A stretch of DNA of 64,000 nt from Nitrospira sp. (GCA_019636815.1 JAHBWT010000006.1:1-64000); one strand, 5' to 3'. Positions 46,091-56,522 are shown, counted from the first letter of the stretch. Numbers and translations are program-made. Notes: generated from the sequence alone by a model not told the origin.

Positions 46091-46246
46091 CTACCCGGTC
46101 TCCGGCCCCAAGAGCTCGCCGTTGCAATCGACGCAGGCCCAGTCACCGTCGATGAAGGACATCGGATCGCCGCAGATCGGACAATCCGGCGGCGGCCCCT
46201 TATCAAGGCGCGGAAGAATCGGCAGCTCGATATCGTCTTCATCCAT
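46091..46246 (-). CDS. 51-residue zinc-ribbon protein
   Basis: Starts at the ATG at 46246 after GGGGGACCG; reads MDEDDIELPILPRLDKGPPP then CPICGDPMSF ... WACVDCNGE. Two CxxC pairs make a zinc ribbon. Encoded between the thioredoxin-like gene (eight-base gap) and addB (16 bases), so it is probably a real member of the operon; function unknown. Confidence 0.65.
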   Translation of the reverse strand: MDEDDIELPILPRLDKGPPPDCPICGDPMSFIDGDWACVDCNGELLGPETG

Positions 46247-46254
46247 CGGTCCCC

Positions 46255-46521
46255 CTAGCCTTCCCGTTGTTTGATCTTTAATTGAAGGGCTTTTTCCGCG
46301 CTCTCTCGACTGGGGACTCCGACGAACGTCAGCTTTCCATCCATAATCGTCGCAGGCACGGCACGGACCGAATGGCGGTCCGCCAATTCCTGACCGTCTT
46401 TCGTGGTGATATCCACTTCCCGGTAGGAAAAGCTGTACTTCACGCGCAGCTGCTTCCACAGGCTCTTCGCTGAGGGACAGGCCCCGCAACTGGGTGACAC
46501 AATCAGAGTAATGTTGGGCAT
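46255..46521 (-). CDS. Thioredoxin-family protein (CGAC active site)
   Basis: 88 residues from MPNITLIVSPSCGACPSAKS, with redox motif CGAC and the cis-Pro region VRAVPATIMDGKLTFVGVPS. A small glutaredoxin/thioredoxin-like fold. First clear gene of the operon continuing with the zinc ribbon, addB and addA. Confidence 0.85.
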   Translation of the reverse strand: MPNITLIVSPSCGACPSAKSLWKQLRVKYSFSYREVDITTKDGQELADRHSVRAVPATIMDGKLTFVGVPSRESAEKALQLKIKQREG

Positions 46522-46616
46522 TGTCAACCGACCAACGTTCAGGTTGATGTGAAAGGTGCGAATCCTTGTCGGGTTCAATCTTAGCATCGGCCGAAAAGCC
46601 GGCGCAAGGACCGGAG

Positions 46617-46853
46617 CTACCGCGCAAGTTTGTCGCAATCGATATGTGTGTCAAGATGAAGCCGGCGGTCTCCGGCCATCCACTCGATTGATTTTCCGTG
46701 CTGTTCATCAATAGGCAGGTGATCCTGCCGGATTTCCCGGAGGCGCCACGATGTACCGGCCGTGTTGCGATAGTACGAAGGTCTTGTCCTCGGAGTAGGA
46801 CTTCCCGGATTCCCTGCATGTTGAGCCAGAGAGTTTTGAGTTTCCTTTGGCAC
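46617..46853 (-). CDS. Possible small protein of unknown function
   Basis: 78-codon frame, upstream of the thioredoxin-like gene. The latter half (TSWRLREIRQDHLPIDEQHG, KSIEWMAGDRRLHLDTHIDC) has a natural-looking composition, but there is no recognised domain, no clear ribosome binding site and a 95 bp gap to the next gene. The remaining 46854-47057 has no gene. Confidence 0.3.
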   Translation of the reverse strand: MPKETQNSLAQHAGNPGSPTPRTRPSYYRNTAGTSWRLREIRQDHLPIDEQHGKSIEWMAGDRRLHLDTHIDCDKLAR

Positions 46854-47057
46854 ACACCCTACACCTGTCAGCAGTACTATGACGCATGGAAACAGCGGAA
46901 TAGACTCGTTACAACAAGATCGGCTTGATACGAGACCAATTTCGACCTCTGGGATGGAGATCTCGGAGCGAGGAAATGTTCAAGCCGGTTTAAAGCTCAG
47001 TTCTTACTATTCGTCTTCTTCGGAAGACATGTGCGATGATCTGCATGCCGTAAGTTC

Positions 47058-47375
47058 TCATTTCTCCACTGGAGGATTCTCTTCAGGCTGAAGCGAGGGG
47101 TGCCGCTCCTCGTCACTTTTTGCCTCCGGGTCAATGGCCATTTTAGGATCGATCACTGGTGGATTCACAACAGAATCCGGGTGAGGAATCGTTTCGGGTT
47201 GTTTCACCATGCCTGGATCACGCGTGCTTGGGGAATTGTCCGGTTGCGATTTCTCGGTTGAGGGATCTTGCGGCCTTACCGGTGGAGGCGATTGGGACGG
47301 CGGCGTGATATCAGCTGCCCGTGCAGAGGAGAAAAATACGCTCAACGATAGGAGAATAGCGTATAACAACGACAT
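47058..47375 (-). CDS. Proline-rich exported protein
   Basis: 105 residues: signal peptide LLYAILLSLSVFFSSARA, then a low-complexity Pro/Asp/Glu-rich mature part (TPPSQSPPPVRPQDPSTEKS ...). Probably periplasmic and disordered. Divergent from the EEP gene at 47456 with about 80 bp between them. Confidence 0.6.
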   Translation of the reverse strand: MSLLYAILLSLSVFFSSARAADITPPSQSPPPVRPQDPSTEKSQPDNSPSTRDPGMVKQPETIPHPDSVVNPPVIDPKMAIDPEAKSDEERHPSLQPEENPPVEK

Positions 47376-47455
47376 GCTTTATAGTATCGAAGGTCGCATC
47401 GACGGCGTACTAGCAAATCACCCAGTCGTATCCATGAGATCCGTGTAAATTGTCC

Positions 47456-48466
47456 ATGAAAACGGTCACTCGCTCAGCCTCGCGATCATTCCACTGGGTG
47501 ATGATCCGAATGATCATGGCCTTATTGAGCATTTGTTTCGTGCTGACCCAACTGACACATGAACCAGTTATGGCTCAAGAACAGCCAGCGCAACTTCGGG
47601 TTCTCACCTATAACCTGCTCCACGACGGCCCATGGTCTGGATTCTTCGAGAACGGCACTCACCTCGAAGAGCGGCTCGACATGACTATCCAGGAACTGCA
47701 GCGGCTGGAACCTGACGTGATCGCGCTTCAAGAGGCGTCGGACAGCCGAAAGCACGGCAACGTCCCGAATCGGATCGCCGATGCGCTTGGATATCAGATG
47801 GTGTTCGAGCCCGCCACCCAACACATCTTCGGCATCGGTCTCTTGGATCGATTGATCACATCAGCCATCGGCTTCAAAGAGGGACCAGCCATCTTAAGTC
47901 GCCATCCGATCGTCGCCTCGGAAGTCTACGACCTGCCTCGCTGCCAACGCCGCATGGATCCCCGCATCCTCTTACGGGCTGAGATCAATGCACCGGATGG
48001 ACCGATCCAAATCTTTTCGGCCCATACCTCAAAAGGTGATGAGTGCCAGCTCCGGCGAGTCGGAGAACTGTTCCGTGAACATCAAGGAACGGGGCGAGCG
48101 ATTCTGATGGGCGACTTGAATACTGGGGAGTAATCTGCCGTGCTGGCCGAATGGCAGAATAAACCTGGATTCATTGATGTCTTCCGGGTTGCGAATCCGA
48201 GAATGCCTGGAGGTACCGTCTGGCAAAACATCCACGTCGAATGGTCCACCGCCGATCGCCGCGTCGATTTTATCTTCTTGATTGATGGGAAGAACGGCAG
48301 AGATCCGGTCGTCCGATCAAGTCGTTTGGCGTTTGATCAGCCCGGTCGCCTCCCGAACGGCGACGCACTCTGGCCGTCGGATCATCGCGGCGTGCTGGCG
48401 GATATTGAGTTGGCGCCGGTCGACGGGCCACGGATGAGTCGACTCTCCGATACAAGAACTCGTTAA
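47456..48466 (+). pseudogene. Endonuclease/exonuclease/phosphatase-family exported protein with in-frame TAA
   Basis: From the ATG at 47456, signal peptide (HWVMIRMIMALLSICFVLTQ ... VMAQ), then LRVLTYNLLHDGPW, DVIALQEASDSRK, FKEGPAILSRHPIV and AILMGDLNTGE. At 48131-48133 comes TAA in frame, after which the same frame continues SAVLAEWQNKPGFIDVFRVA, ADRRVDFIFLIDGK and WPSDHRGVLADIEL to a stop at 48466. The catalytic SDH lies beyond the stop, so the truncated product should be inactive. GAA to TAA (Glu in GDLNTGEES) is the simplest origin. Mutation or sequence error. Confidence 0.8.
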
Positions 48467-48574
48467 AAAACCTGCTCAAGATGAGCAAAGCTGCAGGTGG
48501 GCGAACGTGCGCGATCGCGGGCTAGCGAAGCATACCAACTGGCTCTTCGTCACGGAGGGGAGACACCCACATAG

Positions 48575-49069
48575 TCAAGGAGAGTGAGGCTGGCCGACAA
48601 TCGTCGGTTCGACGGCCTTGGAGAGAATGGAAGAGGTGGAGCCGGCACGCGAGTGGATGAAGGTCAGCAGCCGCCTGTTCTCTTGAGCCTTTCGCAGGAA
48701 CTTGAATGAAATCCCGCGCGCACTGACCGACCGGACCATAGCGGCGACCTCAATGGGAGGCTCGTTCTCGGCGATGACGATCTCCAGGTAGAAAATATCG
48801 TCAACGTGCACGTGCGTGGCGCTCTTGATAATGCACCCCCCTAAAGACAGATCCATCACAGTCCCCTCACCCCTGACTTTCCCTCCCGAAAACGATAGGC
48901 AGAGCTTGACCGGGATACGGAGATGTTCACGGCGCTCAATAGCGCGTGACGACCTTCCCGTACTGAGGCGACGCGCAAGAAACCGATGAAGGCAGCGCTG
49001 GCACTCGAACGGTGCCATCCAGATCAGCATGGCAATACGCTCACGCGGCGATTGTGGCAGCATATACAT
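48575..49069 (-). CDS. PilZ-domain protein
   Basis: 164 residues. PilZ c-di-GMP-binding pattern RxxxR ... DxSxxG: RREHLRIPVKL, GTVMDLSLGGCIIKS, then FYLEIVIAENEPPIEVAAMV. N-terminal part has CQRCLHRFLARRL, a possible zinc pair. Likely a c-di-GMP effector; partner unknown. Upstream of sdh with different orientation of surroundings. Confidence 0.88.
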   Translation of the reverse strand: MYMLPQSPRERIAMLIWMAPFECQRCLHRFLARRLSTGRSSRAIERREHLRIPVKLCLSFSGGKVRGEGTVMDLSLGGCIIKSATHVHVDDIFYLEIVIAENEPPIEVAAMVRSVSARGISFKFLRKAQENRRLLTFIHSRAGSTSSILSKAVEPTIVGQPHSP

Positions 49070-49246
49070 CGCGCCGCATTCGATACCATCCGCAACCAGC
49101 TTTAACCAATACTTCTCCCTGATGGCACTATAAAGGCCTTTCCCGCACAGTCAAGCTGATTGCCATCTGGAGCAAATCGGCCGCCAGAACGGTTTCAGGT
49201 CATTGCGCGACCGACATGGAAAGACGCCACATCTGAAGCAGTTCAA

Positions 49247-50035
49247 CTAGACGGACTCCGCGTGGGGAGACTCGGACTCACTCGAAAGAGCGGATTCTAC
49301 GATGCCGGCACGAAGATATTCGCGATTGAGGGTGGCAATGAAGCGCACGCTAATGCTTTTCGGGCAGACCGCCTCACATTCATACTGATTGCCGCAGGAG
49401 CCGAAACCCTCTCGATCCATGGCTTCAATCATGGCGCTCACACGGCGTGTTCGCTCGGGCTCCCCTTGCGGCAAGAGCGCCAGATGGGAGACCTTCGCCG
49501 CCACGAAAAGCATCGCAGAAGCATTCTTACAGGCTGCCACACAGGCCCCGCAGCCGATGCATGACGCCGCATCCATGGAAGTTTCCGCCCGATCCTTCCC
49601 GATCAGCAGCACATTCCCGTCCACCGCACCCCCGGTGTTGACGGAGATATACCCACCTGCTTGCATGACCCGGTCGAGAGCGCTGCGATCGACCACCAAG
49701 TCTTTGATGATCGGGAAAGCCCTTGCCCGCCACGGCTCGATCGTGATGCTGGCCCCATCTGGAAACCTTCGCATGTACAGCTGACAGGTAGTGATGCCTC
49801 GATCGGGACCGTGCGGAATGCCATCGATGACCAGCGAGCAACTTCCGCAGATACCCTCGCGGCAGTCCTGCTCGAACGCCACGGGTTCTTCCCCGGCAAC
49901 GAGCAGTTTCTGATTCACCGCATCGAGCATTTCAAGGAACGACATCCCGGGGCTCACGTCGGAAGCCTCGTAGCGGACAAACCGACCAGCTTCATTCGGC
50001 CCCTTCTGGCGCCAGATGTTCAACGTGAATCGCAT
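49247..50035 (-). CDS. sdhB: Succinate dehydrogenase/fumarate reductase iron-sulfur subunit
   Basis: About 262 residues from [12 protein letters not shown]; three clusters are complete: [2Fe-2S] [10 protein letters not shown] with a downstream Cys, and the ferredoxin-like [12 protein letters not shown] and [13 protein letters not shown] for [4Fe-4S] and [3Fe-4S]. Transfers electrons from SdhA to the quinone in the membrane. Ends the sdhC-sdhA-sdhB operon. Confidence 0.95.
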   Translation of the reverse strand: MRFTLNIWRQKGPNEAGRFVRYEASDVSPGMSFLEMLDAVNQKLLVAGEEPVAFEQDCREGICGSCSLVIDGIPHGPDRGITTCQLYMRRFPDGASITIEPWRARAFPIIKDLVVDRSALDRVMQAGGYISVNTGGAVDGNVLLIGKDRAETSMDAASCIGCGACVAACKNASAMLFVAAKVSHLALLPQGEPERTRRVSAMIEAMDREGFGSCGNQYECEAVCPKSISVRFIATLNREYLRAGIVESALSSESESPHAESV

Positions 50036-50089
50036 GACGCCTGCCAATCCCTCTCTCGTCTTACCGTCATGCCGGCCCCTTGTCACCGA

Positions 50090-52006
50090 TCACTGGTAAC
50101 TTCTCGTCGTCGGTTGCACGAATTCGAAGGCCAGCGGCTCTTTGTGCAAGATGGGAATGGTTCCTTCCCGGTACTCCCATGCCGCGACGTGCGCGAAGCG
50201 GCTGTCATCTCGCGTTGGTTCGCCGTCTCCGGTCTGATGCTCTTCGCGGAAGTGGGCTCCGCATGATTCCTGACGATGCAATGCGTCGTGACAGAGCAAT
50301 TCGGCGAATTCCAGATAGTCCGCCACTCGTCCTGCATACTCCAGCTCTTGGTTGAAGGCATCTCCCGAGCCTGGAACCACCACCTCACGCCAAAACGCAT
50401 CCCGAAGCGCAGGGATCGACGCGAGCGCCAGTTTGAGCCCCGCTTCATCGCGAGACATGCCGCAATGATTCCACAAAAGTCTTCCGACGTCTCGATGAAA
50501 CGAGGCGGCTGTTCGACCTCCCTTCGCGTCCAACAGGCGCGTGATTCGACTCGTCACGCGATGAAGCGCCGCGCTGGCCTGCGCGTGATCTTCCGCCACA
50601 GGGGGGAGTTTCGCAGTTGCCAAATAATGACCGATCGTATACGGGAGGATGAAATACCCGTCGGCGAGTCCTTGCATTAACGAGCTGGCCCCCAGTCGAT
50701 TGGCGCCGTGATCCGCGAAGTTGGCTTCCCCGATCACAAACAGCCCGGGGATCGTGCTCATCAGATTGTAATCCACCCAGAGCCCCCCCATGGTGTAATG
50801 AGGTGCCGGATAGATCCGCATGGGCGCGCGATAGGCGTCTTCTCCTGTAATCCGATGATACATTTCGAAGAGATTGCCATAGCGTTCGCGCACGACATCG
50901 AATCCTTGTTGTTCGATCACACCGGCAAAATCGAGGTACACACCGTGCCCGTTTGGACCGACCCCACGACCTTCGTCGCATACGGCCTTCACCGCACGTG
51001 ACGCGATGTCCCGTGGAGCGAGATTCCCAAATCGCGGATACCGGCGCTCCAGGAAATAATCGCGTTCTCCTTCCGAGATATCATGCGGAGAACGGGTATC
51101 TGCCGGAAGCTTTGGCACCCACAAGCGTCCGTCGTTGCGAAGTGACTCGGACATGAGTGTCAACTTCGCTTGATAGACGTCACCGGGTGGGATCGCCGTC
51201 GGGTGGATCTGCGTAAAACACGGATTGGCAAACGCCGCCCCTTGTTTCCATGCTCGGTACGTGGCCGTTACGTTACTCCCGTTCGCATTGGTCGAGAGGT
51301 AGTACACATTGCTGTACCCGCCCGTCGCAAGCACGACGGCATACGCCATATGGACGCTCAAGCGTCCGGTGACTAAATCCCTCACTACAATGCCACGAGC
51401 CTGACCGTCGACCACGATCAAGTCGAGCATTTCGGTACGCGGACGCATCGTGACCTGACCACGTTCAATTTGCCAGCACAGCGCCGAATAGGCGCCCAAC
51501 AGCAGCTGCTGTCCGGTCTGTCCCCGACAGTAAAAGGTACGGGAGACTTGGACGCCCCCGAAGGACCGGTTCGCCAGCTGCCCGCCATATTCCCTGGCAA
51601 ACGGGATGCCGAGCGCGACACACTGATCGATGATCTGCGTGCTGATTTGAGCGAGTCGATAGACGTTCGCTTCGCGCGAGCGAAAATCTCCGCCTTTGAT
51701 CGTGTCATAAAACAGTCGCCCCACACTATCACCGTCGTCCTGATAGTTCTTTGCCGCGTTGATTCCCCCTTGTGCCGCAATGCTGTGCGCGCGACGCGGG
51801 CTATCGTGAAAACAAAAGCACTCCACCTGATAGCCGAGTTGTCCCAAGGTCGATGCCGCACTGGCGCCGGCGAGGCCGGTGCCGACGACAATGATCGTGA
51901 GCTTCCGCTTATTGCTGGGACTGACCAATTTTTCACTGAACCGATGGCGGTCCCATTTCGTTTCCAGAGGTCCGGATGGAATTTTGGAGTCCAGTTTCGT
52001 GATCAC
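50090..52006 (-). CDS. sdhA: Succinate dehydrogenase/fumarate reductase flavoprotein subunit
   Basis: 638 residues. FAD-binding [18 protein letters not shown], the covalent-flavin His region [18 protein letters not shown], and substrate-site residues in the [11 protein letters not shown] and [10 protein letters not shown] segments. The ATG overlaps the sdhC stop by four bases (52003-52006). Sequence fits the SdhA of the menaquinone-linked type-B group; succinate oxidation or fumarate reduction cannot be told apart from sequence. Confidence 0.95.
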   Translation of the reverse strand: MITKLDSKIPSGPLETKWDRHRFSEKLVSPSNKRKLTIIVVGTGLAGASAASTLGQLGYQVECFCFHDSPRRAHSIAAQGGINAAKNYQDDGDSVGRLFYDTIKGGDFRSREANVYRLAQISTQIIDQCVALGIPFAREYGGQLANRSFGGVQVSRTFYCRGQTGQQLLLGAYSALCWQIERGQVTMRPRTEMLDLIVVDGQARGIVVRDLVTGRLSVHMAYAVVLATGGYSNVYYLSTNANGSNVTATYRAWKQGAAFANPCFTQIHPTAIPPGDVYQAKLTLMSESLRNDGRLWVPKLPADTRSPHDISEGERDYFLERRYPRFGNLAPRDIASRAVKAVCDEGRGVGPNGHGVYLDFAGVIEQQGFDVVRERYGNLFEMYHRITGEDAYRAPMRIYPAPHYTMGGLWVDYNLMSTIPGLFVIGEANFADHGANRLGASSLMQGLADGYFILPYTIGHYLATAKLPPVAEDHAQASAALHRVTSRITRLLDAKGGRTAASFHRDVGRLLWNHCGMSRDEAGLKLALASIPALRDAFWREVVVPGSGDAFNQELEYAGRVADYLEFAELLCHDALHRQESCGAHFREEHQTGDGEPTRDDSRFAHVAAWEYREGTIPILHKEPLAFEFVQPTTRSYQ

Positions 52007-52680
52007 CGCACGATCCCCAAGAAGATTGCCAAGATGATGGCGACATTGCCAAGCACCACCAGCAACGCGACCGATGGACCAGCAGCCTTGAACAGTCGGT
52101 CCAGTGCCGCATGTTCGAACCCAAGGGTCTGTACGCTACTGGAAACGGCATGGCTCAGATGAAAGGCGAGCCCCACCTGCCCCGCCAAATAGACCACGAC
52201 CATGAGTGGGTTCTGGAAGGCATGAATCAGCGTGCCGTAGACATCGCGATGCCCTTCCGCGTCGATGAGACCCGCAGATGCAGGACCGATGATGCCGGCC
52301 GTCAGATGCAGAAGATGGAAGACGATAAAGAGCAGCAACACGATTCCGGACGCCGCCATCGTTCGAGAGGCAATCGAAGCTCGGCGATACCCGTGGATTA
52401 CATAAGCTATGGGACGAGCACGACGGTTATTCAGACTCAGATGGATAGCCAGCACGACGTGGACAACCGCAATACCTAATAATCCGATGCGGGCTGTCCA
52501 TAGCAGGATCGGCATATCACGGAGAAATGCCGCGTAGCTATTGAGCGCATGGGGTCCTTCGAATACCTGAAGATTTCCCAACATGTGGAAGATAACATAG
52601 ATGACGAGGCCCACCCCGGTTAAGGCCAATATGACTTTGGTACCGACCGACGATTGAAAATGGCTAAAGAGACGTGTCAT
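52003..52680 (-). CDS. sdhC: Succinate dehydrogenase cytochrome b subunit
   Basis: About 225 residues from [13 protein letters not shown]. Five hydrophobic helices and histidines suited to two b haems ([44 protein letters not shown]), as in type-B SdhC/FrdC. Anchors the complex and reduces quinone. First gene of the operon. Confidence 0.93.
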   Translation of the reverse strand: MTRLFSHFQSSVGTKVILALTGVGLVIYVIFHMLGNLQVFEGPHALNSYAAFLRDMPILLWTARIGLLGIAVVHVVLAIHLSLNNRRARPIAYVIHGYRRASIASRTMAASGIVLLLFIVFHLLHLTAGIIGPASAGLIDAEGHRDVYGTLIHAFQNPLMVVVYLAGQVGLAFHLSHAVSSSVQTLGFEHAALDRLFKAAGPSVALLVVLGNVAIILAIFLGIVR

Positions 52681-53827
52681 CCGGATGTCATTATACACTT
52701 CTCGGATTCAAGAAGAGGCTCAGATGTCTTGACATGGCGGGTAAGATCAACGGTGGCATTCGATTAGGTGATTGTAAAGCATTTGGCACCAGATCTAGGG
52801 ATGAGTCATGCGCGTGTGGCCTTTGAGAAGCCTGATTCAGAGCCAGGCCGCGTCGGTACAAAAAGAGCCGGTCTCCGAACCTTCACACATGGCTCTGCCC
52901 TCGTTATCTATATATTAAGTAAGGTTTATTACCTACATTATGACAAGAGTACCAGACGCTCATGGTTTGTCATCCTTTTTCGCTTTTGGCATGTCTCTCT
53001 GTCAAAGTGTTCCAACACGATCACGCCACCAGCTCTGTGCATGTTTCATCTCATGCGATAACATATGAACCTAGCGACAATGGAAACGATCGCACAAAGC
53101 GTGGTTTTCCTTTTTAGGAATCACATTTCTTGGTAAATTGCGTGGGACCGACAGAAGGAACAGAAGTACTGGATCCTTTTCGGCGGCTTACCGTGATATT
53201 TAAAAGAGCTTCTAAGATTATGAGGCGGACGGAAGCAACAAGGAACTCAACAGGCTTGCCTGCGCAAACTTTTCTCGGTCGGCTCGGCCGACCAGCACCG
53301 CTCCGACAGTCCAGTTCAATGTCTCGAACCTTCAGGGTTCTTACGCGAACATGTGCAACGTCTCTTCGACTCGCGATGAAGCGGTTAGCTACTGCGCTCA
53401 CTCGTGTGGTGAATGAGTATGAGTCGCGATTCGGAACATTCCATAATGAAGTGAATCCACAAACTACCGCAGCTTAAAGGAAGATATTTGTTGGCCATGC
53501 GGAGGGGTGGTTGCTTCAGGGTTCGGTATCCTCCTCCACCAGGAGAACATTTTTCCAGTGATCTCCAACTTAAACGGTTTTCGAGATTGTCTCGGTACAT
53601 CTCGCATGGTACGCTGCTTTGGTCGATTGCCTCCCTTTCTATGCAGGAGATCATCTTCATTTTCTTGCGTTAGGTTTTTTGAAATACACAGTTGTCTCTT
53701 TTTAGATACAGGACGATATTTATAAAAATTTAATTTAATCTTTATATAACAATGCCTTACGATGTATTATTCATAGCATAATTTTTGCTTACCCGTAATG
53801 CATGATGACTTTCATGATGGAGGAGCT
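52681..53827. other. Long non-coding region before lpxC
   Basis: 1.1 kb with no supported gene. Both strands have frames of about 95-115 codons near 53110-53480 but no recognised family. It contains a perfect hairpin GGTCGGC-TCG-GCCGACC at 53277-53293 and becomes strongly AT-rich from 53670 to 53800, which probably includes the lpxC promoter. Confidence 0.4.
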
Positions 53828-54760
53828 GTGCGCAATCAACAAACTCTAGCATCGGCGATCACATGTTCTGGTATCGGCCTTCACTCCGGACAATCCGCAA
53901 CCATTACCCTGCGCCCGGCTCCACCCGACACGGGGGTAGTGTTTGTCGGACGTCAGGGAGATGTCGATGCGTATCTCCCTGTCTCCATCGAACATCGAAT
54001 TCCTACTGAGCTGTGCACCGCTATCAGCGGGGGCGGATTTCAGGTCCAAACCATTGAGCATTTGTTGGCGGCGCTGGCAGGGCTCCACGTGGACAACGTA
54101 TTCATTGACGTTACAGCCAGTGAAGTGCCGGTCATGGATGGAAGCGCGGCGCCGTTCGTCCGCTTGATTCAAGCCGCAGGAATCGCCCCTCAAGATCGAA
54201 AACAGCCGTTCCTCAAGATTACGTCACCTATTGAAGTGACCGAGGGATCAAAGCAGGTGCGAATCGAACCATCCCCCACCCCGCGCATCACCTATTCGAT
54301 TCACTATGAACATCCTCTTATCAAGACTCAAACGTACGAGTATGACTACTCGGTCAACGCGTTCGAGAGCGAGATTGCTGAAGCAAGAACCTTCGGGTTT
54401 TTGCAGGAAGTTCAAGCCTTGTGGGCCCGTGGACTGGGGAAAGGCGGAACTCTCGACAACACTGTCGTGCTTTCGGAAGATGGTATCGTGAATGATTCCG
54501 GTCTCCGATTCACCAATGAGTTTGTCCGTCACAAGATTCTCGATCTGATCGGTGATTTCTCTCTGCTCGGGATATCCTTTATCGGCCACATTATCGCGAA
54601 CCGCTCGGGGCATGCACTCCATACACGCCTCGTCCAACAAATCCTCAAGCAGCCCGAAAAGTGGGTGCTGCTGAACGCTGAGCCAACAGTCGAAGGAATG
54701 CGACCGATCTCGCACAGATCACGATTCCAGCCGGCTGTGGCACTTCAGGCCGCTTCCTAA
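53828..54760 (+). CDS. lpxC: UDP-3-O-acyl-N-acetylglucosamine deacetylase
   Basis: Zinc enzyme of the committed step of lipid A synthesis; 310 residues. The GTG at 53828 follows GGAGGAG and gives VRNQQTLASAITCSGIGLHS, the normal family start; an ATG at 53798 has no ribosome binding site. Motifs: TIEHLLAALAGLHVDN with the zinc His, FVRHKILDLIGDFSLLG and HALHTRLVQQI. Confirms a lipopolysaccharide-bearing outer membrane. Confidence 0.95.
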   Translation: MRNQQTLASAITCSGIGLHSGQSATITLRPAPPDTGVVFVGRQGDVDAYLPVSIEHRIPTELCTAISGGGFQVQTIEHLLAALAGLHVDNVFIDVTASEVPVMDGSAAPFVRLIQAAGIAPQDRKQPFLKITSPIEVTEGSKQVRIEPSPTPRITYSIHYEHPLIKTQTYEYDYSVNAFESEIAEARTFGFLQEVQALWARGLGKGGTLDNTVVLSEDGIVNDSGLRFTNEFVRHKILDLIGDFSLLGISFIGHIIANRSGHALHTRLVQQILKQPEKWVLLNAEPTVEGMRPISHRSRFQPAVALQAAS

Positions 54761-54899
54761 TTCAAAGTCTTCTCACTCACTTCGGGATTGGATTCTTTTC
54801 TGAATTAAGGGGAGTGGAGAGTTTTGCCCGAGGTGGGTTATGGATGGTGCGCCGAAGGTAAGTGCACCCCACCTCCGGCGCATCACATCATGGCGGTGA

Positions 54900-54947
54900 T
54901 TACTTCTTCTTCTTCTTTGCTGCCTTCTTTGTTGCCAAGAGTCTCAC
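54900..54947 (-). other. Lysine-rich tail sequence downstream of the HARE-HTH gene
   Basis: A 16-codon frame reads ATKKAAKKKKK before TAA. Lys/Ala tails of this kind end many DNA-binding proteins. It is in a different frame from the HARE-HTH protein, whose stop is 32 bp upstream, so it may be a lost C-terminal tail. Confidence 0.35.
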
Positions 54948-54978
54948 CCCCCTTCGCCGTTGCAAGTTAGAACCAACC

Positions 54979-55560
54979 CTACACAGCCTTGATCAGCATG
55001 TCGTCTACAGCTTCAAACGTATTAGGGCCGACCTTTCTGAACCGTTTGTCACGCTTCAGCGACGTAGCAATCGAGGTCAATGGAGTCTTCCCTTTGATCT
55101 GCAACCCGCCCTCGATCAACCGTTGGACAAGCTCCTTCGCATGCATCGCTCGGTTGGATTCCCGGAGTATTTCGTACGCAGCTTGAGGGACACTTTTCCC
55201 AACGTACTTACTCCGCCCAAGAAGAATCTCCCTGGATTGATCGGTCACATCCATCACCGGTGGAGGTCGATTCCCTTTGGAGTCATCAGCAGGAATGATT
55301 TGATTTGACAAGCTGGCGAGCTTGGCCTTGTCAGCCTCGACGCGGTAGAGGGTCTCGGCAAGCTCGAGGTATTTCTTGATGGTGGCGATTTCGTCATCTA
55401 ATCGACGACGCTTTTTCTCTAAGTCCTGGAACCGGCTCTTGTACGCGTTGATCCGTTGTTCCAAACCAACGAGAATGTCCGTTAACTCTTCCACAATCTT
55501 CTCATTTTTTTCCAACTCAAAGCATGCTTGCTTTATAGCATTGCTTGTAATCATTGTCAA
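54979..55560 (-). CDS. Coiled-coil protein with C-terminal HARE-HTH domain
   Basis: 193 residues. N-terminal half is a long coiled coil (EKIVEELTDILVGLEQRINA, YKSRFQDLEKKRRRLDDEIA). The C-terminal half, VGKSVPQAAYEILRESNRAM, ELVQRLIEGGLQIKGKTPLT and SIATSLKRDKRFRKVGPNTF, is the HARE-HTH winged helix found in restriction endonucleases, ASXL and RNA polymerase delta. A DNA-binding or polymerase-associated role is likely. Flanked by AT-rich DNA. Confidence 0.75.
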   Translation of the reverse strand: MTMITSNAIKQACFELEKNEKIVEELTDILVGLEQRINAYKSRFQDLEKKRRRLDDEIATIKKYLELAETLYRVEADKAKLASLSNQIIPADDSKGNRPPPVMDVTDQSREILLGRSKYVGKSVPQAAYEILRESNRAMHAKELVQRLIEGGLQIKGKTPLTSIATSLKRDKRFRKVGPNTFEAVDDMLIKAV

Positions 55561-55691
55561 GATACCATATTTAAATAATACATTGTCTATTAGGTTACTT
55601 ATTTTGCAAGCAAGTAATCCTTGATCTAACCATGATCATAAGCCTTGTTCAGCCAAGACTAGCATAATTTATGGGAGCCGCAAGTCGGAGC

Positions 55692-56522
55692 ATGGTACAA
55701 TCCCACGTGCCAATTTCCTCTGAACCACTCTCCACCGACAGGCTGCTCGAAACCGCTATCGCAGCCAGTCGAGAAGCCGGAGCGCTTCTTCTCAACTATA
55801 GCGCACGCGGTTTTCGCGTCGAATACAAGAATCCGATCAATCTGGTGACAGATGCAGATCGCGCCGCAGAACAATGCCTGATCGACCATATTCGAAATTG
55901 TTTTCCCTCCCATCGATTTTTGGCTGAGGAACGCGGCCGAGTCGAACAAGCCCCCTCCCCCTATCTGTGGATTATCGATCCATTGGACGGAACCACCAAC
56001 TTCGCCCATGGTTACCCGGCCTACTGCGTCTCCATCGGACTCGAGTACCGGGGGCGATGTATTCTCGGTGTGATCTATGATCCTTCGCGAGATGAGCTAT
56101 TCACCGCCAGTGAGACGTGTGGGGCACAGTTGAACGATCGTCCTATCCACGTGTCAGAGACAACGAGCCTTGACAACAGCCTCTTAGTAACGGGGTTTGC
56201 CTACGACATCAGGGAATCACCGCGAAACAACCTCGACCATTTTGCCCAGTTTGCGCTCAAGGCACAGGGCCTCAGGCGAACGGGATCGGCAGCCTTGGAT
56301 CTCTGCTATGTGGCAGCAGGACGTTTCGACGGCTTCTGGGAAGTGCGACTCAACCCATGGGATATGGCGGCAGGGTCGGTGATCGTTCGAGAGGCCGGAG
56401 GGCGGCTGACCGACTTCAGCGGCAAGGACCTGTCCATCTATGAACAGGAGATCGTGGCCAGCAATGGACATATCCACGAGGCGATGCTTGATGTCCTCAA
56501 CCATCCCTCGCCTGGGACATGA
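55692..56522 (+). CDS. suhB: Inositol-1-monophosphatase family protein
   Basis: About 276 residues from MVQSHVPISSEPLS (an ATG at 55671 is also possible). Metal-binding motifs FLAEERG, IIDPLDGTTNFAHGYPAY and NPWDMAAGSVIVREAGGRLT are complete. Hydrolyses inositol phosphates or other polyol phosphates; in some bacteria SuhB also binds RNA polymerase. Stands alone. Confidence 0.93.
   Translation: MVQSHVPISSEPLSTDRLLETAIAASREAGALLLNYSARGFRVEYKNPINLVTDADRAAEQCLIDHIRNCFPSHRFLAEERGRVEQAPSPYLWIIDPLDGTTNFAHGYPAYCVSIGLEYRGRCILGVIYDPSRDELFTASETCGAQLNDRPIHVSETTSLDNSLLVTGFAYDIRESPRNNLDHFAQFALKAQGLRRTGSAALDLCYVAAGRFDGFWEVRLNPWDMAAGSVIVREAGGRLTDFSGKDLSIYEQEIVASNGHIHEAMLDVLNHPSPGT

Noticed and set aside
52003-52680. 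Separate sdhD gene
   Set aside because: The single five-helix cytochrome b subunit fits the type-B complex, so no sdhD is expected.
53130-53477. 115-codon plus-strand frame before lpxC
   Set aside because: Unusual basic composition, no ribosome binding site, no family pattern and an overlapping minus frame of equal quality.
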